Part shown: positions 1 to 5,635 of the stretch, piece after piece
Position numbering within the stretch: position 1 is the first letter of the stretch
Layout of the letters: each line of letters begins with the position of its first letter
From: Alphaproteobacteria bacterium
GTDB taxonomy: Bacteria > Pseudomonadota > Alphaproteobacteria > Paracaedibacterales > CAIULA01
DNA length: 8,480 nucleotides
Reading direction: 5' to 3'
NCBI GenBank assembly: GCA_019751935.1
Contig: JAIEMR010000127.1
Location: 1 to 8,480 of the forward strand
Notes under the pieces: model-generated
What the model saw: only the letters and a program-made list of their open reading frames with translations
Databases searched by the model: none
Told to the model about the DNA's origin: nothing
Made by a program: the position numbers and the translations under genes

Positions 1-308
1 CTGCTCAAGAAACTTCGGGGCTGCGGTGCTTTTACGGTTAAGTCTGCTTAGCTTCTTTACACACTTTATGTTTAAAGAAGAGCAGTCTAAACCGCAATAT
101 ATTATATACACTTACGCTCCTTGCCCCTTGTTTTCCTGCAGGTGTCTTGAAATTCTTTGAGTATTTATGAAGTTAGGTTTCTAGTTTCCTTATTCTCTTT
201 CCTTTTCTCCTTGCTGGGTATATAAATTCGGATGAAGGTTATTCTTTCAACATGAGTCATGCCTATAAACTCAGGATGATTTTCTGTTCTCTATCTAAGG
301 AGGCAAAA
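1..308. other. 308-base region without a convincing gene
   Basis: No reading frame here has a start, a ribosome binding site and a recognisable product. One plus-strand frame is open from position 2 to about 162, but its translation looks non-coding. The region holds the long hairpin at 35-94. It also holds a 13-base match (109-121) to the linker of the folded repeat at 849-861, probably a repeat remnant. An AT-rich TATATAAAT stretch at 219-227 could be the -10 region for the gene starting at 309, but no good -35 lies at the right distance. Confidence 0.5.
35..94. repeat. long imperfect inverted repeat (hairpin)
   Basis: The arm at 35-59 pairs with 73-94. Positions 35-48 pair with 81-94 at 12 of 14 places. 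After a three-base bulge (49-51), positions 52-59 pair perfectly with 73-80. The loop is 13 bases (60-72). No T-run follows on either strand, so it is not a standard intrinsic terminator. It does not have the same fold as the elements at 791-871 and 5517-5605. It may be a mobile-element remnant, a processed RNA structure or the 3' end of a gene lying off the window. Confidence 0.6.
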
Positions 309-740
309 ATGAAAAAACAATGGGTTCTCGTTGCTGATGGTTCAAGAGCAAAAATCTTAAAAAGAGAGAATCATTCCTTAATCCATGCTTTTCCAACGTA
401 TCATGCCGCTGATATGGTAAGTCCTTTGGATAAAGATTCTAAACGATTAGGCAGGGTTAAAGAGTCTCATGAGACTCTAAAGCACACCCACAGTCCGCAT
501 CAAGATTATAAGGATGCAGGAAAAAAGGAATTCGTAAGGAAGATTAGCGGCATTATTAACGGTAATTTAAATGAGTATGATCACTTAGTGCTTATTGCTC
601 CGGCAGAAAGACTAGGTGAAATTAGGGGTTATCTGCAAGGCTCTGTTAAGGAAAAAATTACCCGGGAGATTAATAAGGATCTAGTAAAGGCCCCTTTGGA
701 AGAAGTTTATAGATATGCAACAGAGCTGCCAGATTCATAA
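309..740 (+). CDS. host-attachment / baeRF-family protein
   Basis: This 143-residue protein resembles the family called 'protein required for attachment to host cells' (Host_attach, PF10116), named from Agrobacterium and later grouped with bacterial relatives of archaeal/eukaryotic release factor eRF1 (baeRF). Family-like features seen are the opening beta strand with VADGSRAKIL (residues 8-17), a basic SKRLGRV segment (44-50), a His-rich stretch with HTHSPH (59-64), the hydrophobic DHLVLIAPAERLGEIR segment (91-106), and a KDLVKAPLEEV ending (124-134). The length is about normal for the family. The start at 309 is chosen because a perfect AAGGAGG (297-303) lies five bases upstream. An in-frame ATG at 252 has no such site. 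The biochemical role is unsettled: attachment was the original phenotype, and a translation or ribosome-rescue role is suggested by the fold. No signal peptide or membrane segment is seen, so it is probably cytoplasmic. It converges on the pncA-like gene across the repeat at 791-871. Confidence 0.8.
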   Translation: MKKQWVLVADGSRAKILKRENHSLIHAFPTYHAADMVSPLDKDSKRLGRVKESHETLKHTHSPHQDYKDAGKKEFVRKISGIINGNLNEYDHLVLIAPAERLGEIRGYLQGSVKEKITREINKDLVKAPLEEVYRYATELPDS

Positions 741-790
741 ATATGAGAAGAGTCTGTTTTATAAATTCCTAGTAAAGTGATAACTATTAT

Positions 791-871
791 CGTCATCACG
801 AACCCCGTCAGGGGTGTGGTGATCCAGAAATTTGCTGGATTGCCACGTCACTTACGCTCCTCGAGGTGGCG
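791..871. repeat. folded dispersed repeat element, copy 1
   Basis: The element folds into a basal stem and two hairpins. The basal stem pairs 791-801 with 861-871 (10 of 11 positions, counting two G-U pairs). Hairpin A is ACCCC (802-806), a four-base loop and GGGGT (811-815). Hairpin B pairs 816-827 with 835-846 over 12 positions, two of them G-U, with a seven-base loop. A 14-base linker (847-860) closes it. The left 37 bases align without gaps to the left 37 bases of the element at 5517-5605. It lies between convergent genes, where it could protect or terminate both transcripts. Confidence 0.8.
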
Positions 872-898
872 AAAAATGCATAATCATTTTACACTTAT

Positions 899-1600
899 TC
901 AACTATAAACAGATTCACAAATCGTGACTTTGCCTGTGGATTCCATGGCTCTTATGGCTTTTTCTCCGCTTTTGAGATCAACGGCACTGATAAGGTTTTT
1001 TATTAAAACCACGTTTAGACCTTTGGCAACAGCATCTATAACAGTTGCCTGTACGCAATAATCTGTAGCCAGGCCATAGATAATTAAGGTTTTAATCTGT
1101 GTATTATGATCCAGATATGCGCTGAGTTCTGTTTCAAGGTCGCCATCATCTTTGATTCCAGAATAGCTGTCAAACTCCGGGCGGGTTCCTTTGACAAAAA
1201 ATTGATCAATCAAGTTTTCTGGCAAGAAGAAATTAGCTCCCTCTGATCCTTGGACGCAGTGATCAGGCCACAAAATCTGTTCATAGGTGCGTTTTGTTCC
1301 ATCCGGCAGATCGTGGCTTAATGTTATGGTCTCAAAGGGTTTTCTACCCTGATGTTGACTGGCAAAGGATGTGTGATCTTTAGGGTGCCAGTCTTTGGTT
1401 GCCAATATGATAAATCCGTGATGTTTTAAATCTATTGTAGCGGCAATGACGCGCTCTGCATAACTAGAGTTAGCTTCAGTCCCAAGGACACCTAAGCTTC
1501 CGTTATATTGCAGGGTAAAATCCCTTTGAGGGTCAACAATAACAACTCTTGTTGACCTTTTGGAAAGTCCCAAAACAGCATCCGATAAGTTACGATCCAT
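899..1600 (-). CDS. pncA: nicotinamidase / isochorismatase-family hydrolase
   Basis: A cysteine hydrolase of the isochorismatase fold, most like nicotinamidase, which converts nicotinamide to nicotinate and ammonia for NAD salvage in the cytoplasm. Numbered from the ATG at 1600 (233 residues), the catalytic triad is Asp23 (in IVDPQRDF), Lys137 (in FVKGTRPEFDSYSG) and Cys182 (in GLATDYCV). The metal ligands are Asp70, His72 and His76 (in KDWHPKDH), with His114 (in WPDHCVQG). All are those of PncA, which argues for nicotinamidase over isochorismatase. The start is uncertain. The ATG at 1600 lies eight bases after the rne stop and has only a weak ribosome binding site. A TTG at 1633 would add 11 residues and overlap rne by 25 bases. 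Either way the N-terminus is about 15-30 residues longer than in E. coli PncA, and translation is probably coupled to rne. No terminator with a T-run follows; the folded repeat at 791-871 lies 28 bases beyond the stop. Confidence 0.87.
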   Translation of the reverse strand: MDRNLSDAVLGLSKRSTRVVIVDPQRDFTLQYNGSLGVLGTEANSSYAERVIAATIDLKHHGFIILATKDWHPKDHTSFASQHQGRKPFETITLSHDLPDGTKRTYEQILWPDHCVQGSEGANFFLPENLIDQFFVKGTRPEFDSYSGIKDDGDLETELSAYLDHNTQIKTLIIYGLATDYCVQATVIDAVAKGLNVVLIKNLISAVDLKSGEKAIRAMESTGKVTICESVYS

Positions 1601-1608
1601 CGGGCTTA

Positions 1609-3879
1609 CTAGTCCAGTAATCGCCTTAGCCAACCTTTTGGTTTTCTTTTGGGTTTTGCATCATCACTACTTCTCTCCGTTTTTGTTTCTGAGGAAGGAG
1701 TGTGGACTCTTAAAGGATGAACTATTGCTTCCTTTTGCTCTTTTGCGCGTTCGCCGTGAACCTCATTAGTTCTTGGTCTTTCTTCATTAGATCGTTGTTC
1801 ATTTGATTGAGGTGGACGAGGGCCTCTCCTTCTGAAACGGTTTCTTGATCTTCTTTTATTTTGTCTAACAGGATTACCGTCTTCTCCGATTATTTCTTCC
1901 TGAGCTTTTACTGGTTGTTGTGAAGGAGGTTCCGACTGCAGAGATTCAGCGACTATTTCTTTGTCTCCATCTTGATTTTGATGGGGAGAAGTGTGCCCTG
2001 GACCCCGCCTTTGGCGTTGTCTTCGGTTTCGATTTCTTCTTGATCTATTTTCGGCACTTTCTTCATCAGAGGCTGGACTTGATCTGTCTTCTTTCTCTTC
2101 TGCGTCCTCTAATTGAGGCTGGCTTTGAAGAATAGGCTTAGCCTCAATGACTAGATCATCCTTTGCCGCGAGAACATCAATTTTAAAATCAGGCGAGTTG
2201 AGGGAATCATCCCGTGTGATTTGAATGCTAATGCCAAAACGACTTTCAATTAATAAAATAGAGGTGCGTTTCTGGTTTAAAAGGTAAAGGTCAATGCCGC
2301 TTGGAACTGTAACCAATATTTCTTTAAGTTTACCTTGGATTGCTTCTGTTTCTATGGCACGTAAAACGTGTAAAGCTGTGGATTCTGTTGAGCGAACAAG
2401 GCCAGTTCCATTGCAATGACTACAGCTTGTTGTGTACGTCTCTAGTATGCTTGGGCGTAAACGTTGACGAGAAAGTTCCATAAGCCCAAATTGACTAATA
2501 CGACCGACTTGAAGACGGGCTCTGTCATGCTTGGTTGCGTCGCGTAAACGCTTTTCTACTTGTTGAATATGATTTTGGTCATTCATATCAATAAAATCGA
2601 TGACGATAAGACCTGCTAAATCCCGAAGACGCATTTGACGAGCAATTTCATCAGCAGCTTCTAAGTTTGTTTTAAGGGCAGTGTCATCAATATGACGTTC
2701 ACGTGTCGCTTTACCTGAGTTTACATCGATGGCTACTAAAGCTTCTGTGGGATTGATCACAATGGATCCGCCTGATGTCAATCTAACGGCTGGATGCATT
2801 ATGTTTTGGAGTTGCTCTTCAATTCTAAATTTATGAAATAAAGGGACATTTTCGTCTTTGTAAGGTTGCACTTTGCGAGCATGGCTTGGAATAAGCATGC
2901 GCATAAAAGCTTTTGCGGCTTTATAGGCTTCTTCACCTTCGACAAGAATTTGGTCAACATCACGGTCGTATATGTCACGAATGGATCTTTTAATAAGATC
3001 GCCTTCTGCATATACCAAAAAAGGAGCTATCGATTGTAGCGTTAGCTCGCGGATATCATTCCACAGCCTTAAAAGGTAATCATAATCACGTCTGATTTCT
3101 ATTTTATTACGTTCTTGACCGGCTGTGCGAACAATTAAGGCCATGCCGTCTGGGATGTTAAGTTCCTTGACTAAATCACGAAGGCGACGACGATCGTCGC
3201 CGTCATTAATTTTACGGGAAACTCCACCAGCCCTATAGCCTGCATTAGGCATTAAAACGCAGTATCTTCCAGGCAGACTTAGGTATGTTGTAAGAGCAGC
3301 ACCTTTATTACCACGTTCTTCTTTTACAACTTGAACCAGCATAATTTGTCGACGCTTAATAACCTCTTGGATTTTATAGCGGTATTCCTTGGGCTTTTTT
3401 GCAGGTTCAGCTGACTTTTCTTCATCATGATCGTCATGACTGTGATCATCATTTGATTCTTCGGATTGTGCAGAAGCAGCATTTTCTAAAAGTTGTTCTT
3501 CTGTTAGTTCTTTTAGGTTTTCAGAAGAATTTTCTTCTACGTCTGATTCTAAAGGAAACTGTTCGCTGCCCTCCAGATGTTCTTTTAAGGTTTCAGATTG
3601 AACAGTTTTTAGGACTTTTTCTCGGTCAGCGACAGGAATGCGATAGTAATCGGGGTGAATTTCGCTAAAAGAAAGAAATCCGTGTCGGTTACCTCCAAAG
3701 TCAACAAAAGCAGCTTGTAGAGACGGTTCCACGCGAATAACCTTCGCTAGGTAAATATTCCCTTTAATTTGTTTTTTTGTAGAAGTTTCGGAATCGAATT
3801 CTTCTAAGAGGGGTCCGTTAACCACCGCCACCCGAATTTCTTCCGGATGGTTCGCGTCAATAAGTAATTTTTTAGCCAT
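1609..3879 (-). CDS. rne: ribonuclease E/G
   Basis: An endoribonuclease that starts mRNA decay and matures rRNA and tRNA. The N-terminus MAKKLLIDANHPEE and the S1 RNA-binding domain (about residues 36-200) match alphaproteobacterial RNase E. The S1 domain is split by an acidic, low-complexity insert (about 101-165) with a small His/Asp cluster near 144-152. The catalytic DNase I-like region holds the two metal-binding aspartates, Asp385 (VAIDVNSGK) and Asp428 (VIDFIDM). The Zn-link cysteines are Cys486 and Cys489 (CSHCNGTG), and a small domain runs to about 580. The tail (about 585-756) is predicted disordered, with two Arg-rich patches (612-625 and 674-688), and ends in KGWLRRLLD. At 756 residues it is shorter than E. 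coli RNase E (1061) but has a real scaffold tail, so it is RNase E-like rather than RNase G. A GGAG lies 11 bases before the ATG. The pncA-like gene follows directly. Confidence 0.95.
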   Translation of the reverse strand: MAKKLLIDANHPEEIRVAVVNGPLLEEFDSETSTKKQIKGNIYLAKVIRVEPSLQAAFVDFGGNRHGFLSFSEIHPDYYRIPVADREKVLKTVQSETLKEHLEGSEQFPLESDVEENSSENLKELTEEQLLENAASAQSEESNDDHSHDDHDEEKSAEPAKKPKEYRYKIQEVIKRRQIMLVQVVKEERGNKGAALTTYLSLPGRYCVLMPNAGYRAGGVSRKINDGDDRRRLRDLVKELNIPDGMALIVRTAGQERNKIEIRRDYDYLLRLWNDIRELTLQSIAPFLVYAEGDLIKRSIRDIYDRDVDQILVEGEEAYKAAKAFMRMLIPSHARKVQPYKDENVPLFHKFRIEEQLQNIMHPAVRLTSGGSIVINPTEALVAIDVNSGKATRERHIDDTALKTNLEAADEIARQMRLRDLAGLIVIDFIDMNDQNHIQQVEKRLRDATKHDRARLQVGRISQFGLMELSRQRLRPSILETYTTSCSHCNGTGLVRSTESTALHVLRAIETEAIQGKLKEILVTVPSGIDLYLLNQKRTSILLIESRFGISIQITRDDSLNSPDFKIDVLAAKDDLVIEAKPILQSQPQLEDAEEKEDRSSPASDEESAENRSRRNRNRRQRQRRGPGHTSPHQNQDGDKEIVAESLQSEPPSQQPVKAQEEIIGEDGNPVRQNKRRSRNRFRRRGPRPPQSNEQRSNEERPRTNEVHGERAKEQKEAIVHPLRVHTPSSETKTERSSDDAKPKRKPKGWLRRLLD

Positions 3880-4231
3880 TTGGCAAGAGTCTCCACTGTT
3901 CGCGTCCCCATCTCCCAGGCAAAAAGGAAAGTTTTTTGATTTTTCATAAAGCCTTTTTGTAAATGCGGACGTATAAATTTAAGTTTGATAAGAAATAGAT
4001 TAAGGAAATGGCTACATTTGTGCATAAAACTACCTTTGAATAAACTCAGTAGTGAAACTATTTTTAAATTAAATATGCCAAGCAAATTATAAGACCACTC
4101 ATAAAAAACCTAATCTGAGTGAATTTAACCATAACTACCACCCTAGAACCAAGAGAAAAATGAAAAACGTGTATATTATGCCGTTTAGTAAAATTCCCTA
4201 AATCATTAAAAAGTTGCCAATTAATCATTTA
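3880..4231. other. AT-rich gap: rne leader and intergenic DNA
   Basis: No gene is supported here. An open frame on the minus strand (4085 down to 3804) overlaps rne out of frame, has no ribosome binding site and looks spurious. The part next to rne is probably its 5' leader. RNase E mRNAs are often autoregulated through long leaders, which is family knowledge and not shown here. I see no recognisable RNA gene or riboswitch. Confidence 0.4.
4086..4091 (-). promoter_or_regulatory. possible rne -10 box
   Basis: The minus strand reads TATAAT exactly, about 207 bases before the rne start. No good -35 hexamer lies 16-18 bases upstream, so this is only a candidate. If it is used, the rne leader would be about 200 bases long. 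Confidence 0.3.
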
Positions 4232-4274
4232 TTAAGAATCTGATGTTAATTTCGTAATAGTACAAGGTGTACTA
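4232..4274 (+). promoter_or_regulatory. conserved upstream block with 17-bp palindrome, copy 1
   Basis: Positions 4232-4252 match 4944-4964 at 18 of 21 places without gaps, and both include TAATTT, a possible -10 box. Eight bases beyond TAATTT is the palindrome TAGTACA-AGG-TGTACTA (4258-4274), perfect over both seven-base arms. It lies about 40 bases before the start codon, at the position of a repressor operator or a 5' RNA hairpin. The promoter assignment is inferred. Confidence 0.55.
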
Positions 4275-4313
4275 AACTTTAAACGAACGATAATAGGAAA
4301 GGGTTTTTAGAAA

Positions 4314-4718
4314 ATGAAAAAATTATTAAAATTTTCCGCAGTTGCTGTATTGTTGGCTTTAACAGCTTTTTCAGCTAATGCTAAGGGTGGAAAAGCTCCC
4401 AAGGCTCCTAAGGGCGAAGCTGCTAAAATGTCAATAGCTGATTGTAACTCAAAGTGTACTGCAGAAGCAGGGAAATCAGGCGATGTTAAGCTGCTGAAGG
4501 CTTGCTTTAAAGGCTGTCCTGGTAGTGAAATTGGTGACATGTCAGCAGCAGCAGCAGAACATTTTGAATGTAAAAATAAAGCAAATCGTTCTAAACCTGG
4601 TTGTCAGATTGCTTTAGATATGGGAGGCAAATGGTTTTTAGACGTTATTAACGACCAAACTCCAACTGGAGAAGAGTTGAGAAAGCTTGTTGTAAAAGCT
4701 GATGGTGAAGATAAATAA
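4314..4718 (+). CDS. secreted cysteine-rich small protein A
   Basis: I do not recognise a family. The 134-residue product has a clear Sec signal peptide: MKKLLK, a hydrophobic core (FSAVAVLLALTAF), then SANA with probable cleavage after Ala23. The mature part begins Lys/Gly/Pro-rich (KGGKAPKAPKG) and carries six cysteines at 44, 48, 64, 68, 86 and 97, suggesting up to three disulfides in the periplasm or outside the cell. The pattern is C-x3-C, then C-x3-C, then C-x10-C, followed by a cysteine-free tail of 37 residues. AGGAAAGGG (4295-4303) is a good ribosome binding site. The gene is a diverged tandem paralogue of the gene at 5024-5419 and has its own upstream block and terminator, so it is probably transcribed alone. 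Secreted effector, envelope protein and metal- or redox-binding protein all remain possible. Confidence 0.82.
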   Translation: MKKLLKFSAVAVLLALTAFSANAKGGKAPKAPKGEAAKMSIADCNSKCTAEAGKSGDVKLLKACFKGCPGSEIGDMSAAAAEHFECKNKANRSKPGCQIALDMGGKWFLDVINDQTPTGEELRKLVVKADGEDK

Positions 4719-4745
4719 TATAAAAATTCTTAAATAAGATTTTTT
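4718..4745 (+). repeat. conserved 3' block, copy 1
   Basis: These 28 bases, starting at the last base of the stop codon, match 5430-5457 at 27 of 28 places. They lead straight into the terminator hairpin. Such conservation after a diverged coding region suggests a recent duplication or selection on the 3' end. Confidence 0.8.
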
Positions 4746-4774
4746 AAAGGGTGGTTTTAAACCACCTTTTTTTA
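4746..4774 (+). terminator. intrinsic terminator of protein A gene
   Basis: GGTGGTT (4750-4756) pairs with AACCACC (4760-4766) around a three-base loop. The stem is extended outward by A-T and G-T pairs and is followed by a seven-T run (4767-4773). Confidence 0.9.
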
Positions 4775-4943
4775 TTCTAAGTATGTGAGTATATAAAGAT
4801 CTTAATGCGCAAAGCTGTTTTTATTCCTGATGTCGTTGCTGATATATAAAAGGTGTGATTGTTCTTTATACTTTCAAAACTGAAATATAGACCGTGCAAA
4901 ATATGTCCAATTAAAAATATTAATTTACCAAATTAACTAATTC

Positions 4944-4983
4944 TTAAGGATGTGATGGTAATTTAAGAGATGTACAAAGGTAC
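4944..4983 (+). promoter_or_regulatory. conserved upstream block with GTAC palindrome, copy 2
   Basis: This is the counterpart of 4232-4274, at the same spacing. TAATTT is at 4959-4964, and eight bases later comes GTAC-AAAG-GTAC (4972-4983), 40 bases before the start codon. The palindrome is shorter than in copy 1 (four-base arms), so binding or folding strength may differ between the two genes. Confidence 0.5.
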
Positions 4984-5023
4984 GAAATGTTAATTTACAA
5001 AATAATCGGAGAGGATTAAAAGA

Positions 5024-5419
5024 ATGAAAGTATTGAAGATTTCTGCAGTTGCGGTGGCTTTGGTTTTATCGACTTTTTCAGCTAATGCAAAACACCATGA
5101 TATAGATTGCAGCACCTGTAAAGCAGAGATGTGTGGTGATAAAGGTGTTGACAAAGAAAAACTAAAGGGTTGTGGTGACTGCGCAGGTTTAGAAGTTGTT
5201 GATTGTGGCATAGCCGCATTCGATGCTCAGAACTGCCAAAAGTTAAAAAAGAAAGAATACACTTCACAATGTAAGTCAGCTTCAAAGATGATGTCTAAGG
5301 GGCTGTTCCAAGCTCACTTGTATGCTGCTAAAGGTAATGCAGACGCACAAGCTGTTATTGATGGATTCAAAAAGCTTGATGATGCAAACCTTCCTGAGCT
5401 ACAAGATGCAACTGAATAG
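5024..5419 (+). CDS. secreted cysteine-rich small protein B
   Basis: The 131-residue product is a paralogue of the protein at 4314-4718; no known family is recognised. The signal peptide is nearly the same (SAVAVALVLSTFSANAK), with cleavage expected after Ala22. At DNA level, 15 bases encoding FSANA are identical in the two genes. The mature part has eight cysteines at 29, 32, 37, 50, 53, 61, 71 and 83. The pair C71-x11-C83 lines up with C86-x10-C97 of protein A, and LKGCGDC (47-53) lines up with LLKACFKGC. Residues after 83 are cysteine-free and helical in character. His24-His25 and the dense early cysteines could bind metal, but no known metal motif fits. GGAGAGGA (5008-5015) is a good ribosome binding site. 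Its own promoter block and terminator suggest a single-gene transcript. Confidence 0.82.
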   Translation: MKVLKISAVAVALVLSTFSANAKHHDIDCSTCKAEMCGDKGVDKEKLKGCGDCAGLEVVDCGIAAFDAQNCQKLKKKEYTSQCKSASKMMSKGLFQAHLYAAKGNADAQAVIDGFKKLDDANLPELQDATE

Positions 5420-5429
5420 TTTGTCTAAA

Positions 5430-5457
5430 ATATAAAAATTCTTAACTAAGATTTTTT
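5430..5457 (+). repeat. conserved 3' block, copy 2
   Basis: This matches 4718-4745 at 27 of 28 places. It begins 11 bases after the stop codon and runs into the terminator. Confidence 0.8.
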
Positions 5458-5459
5458 TT

Positions 5460-5485
5460 GGGTGGCTGAAAGGCTGCCCTTTTTT
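5460..5485 (+). terminator. intrinsic terminator of protein B gene
   Basis: GGGTGGCT (5460-5467) pairs with GGCTGCCC (5472-5479), including three G-U pairs, around a GAAA loop, and is followed by six Ts (5480-5485). Confidence 0.88.
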
Positions 5486-5516
5486 GTTTGATACAATTAT
5501 ATGGTGCCGAAGTCTG

Positions 5517-5605
5517 CGTCATTGCGAGGAGCGATTGCTCCGTGGCGATCCAGTAAAACTTGAGCTTCATTTTTTCTGGATCGCTACGCTATGCTCGCAA
5601 TGACG
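5517..5605. repeat. folded dispersed repeat element, copy 2
   Basis: The basal stem CGTCATTGCGA (5517-5527) pairs perfectly with 5595-5605. Hairpin A is GGAGC (5528-5532), loop GATT and GCTCC (5537-5541). Hairpin B pairs 5542-5553 with 5576-5587 over 12 positions, with one G-U pair, around a 22-base loop. A seven-base linker closes it. Layout and left-half length are the same as at 791-871. It lies between the convergent protein B gene and the Fe-S protein gene. Confidence 0.88.
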
Positions 5606-5635
5606 AAATCGTTATCGTTTTATAAGAGATTAGTA

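Larger units (their letters stand above)
4719..5023. other. 305-base spacer between the paralogues
   Basis: It contains the first copy's 3' block and terminator, an AT-rich stretch from about 4777 to 4943 in which I see no gene or structure, and the second copy's upstream block and ribosome binding site. Confidence 0.6.

Noticed and set aside
252..308. 19-residue upstream extension of the host-attachment family protein
   Set aside because: The perfect AAGGAGG at 297-303 and the family-like start MKKQWVLVADGS support the ATG at 309.
3804..4085. 93-codon minus-strand open frame across the rne start
   Set aside because: It overlaps rne in another frame, has no ribosome binding site and no recognisable protein features; it probably arises from the rne leader.
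4307..4540. Minus-strand open frames antisense to the cysteine-rich genes (also 4990-5211 and 5082-5285)
   Set aside because: They are antisense to genes with clear signal peptides, ribosome binding sites and terminators, and show no protein features of their own.
5517..5605. CRISPR repeat or transposon end
   Set aside because: There is no regular spacer array, no transposase and no target-site duplication; the folded, palindromic layout fits a dispersed structured repeat.
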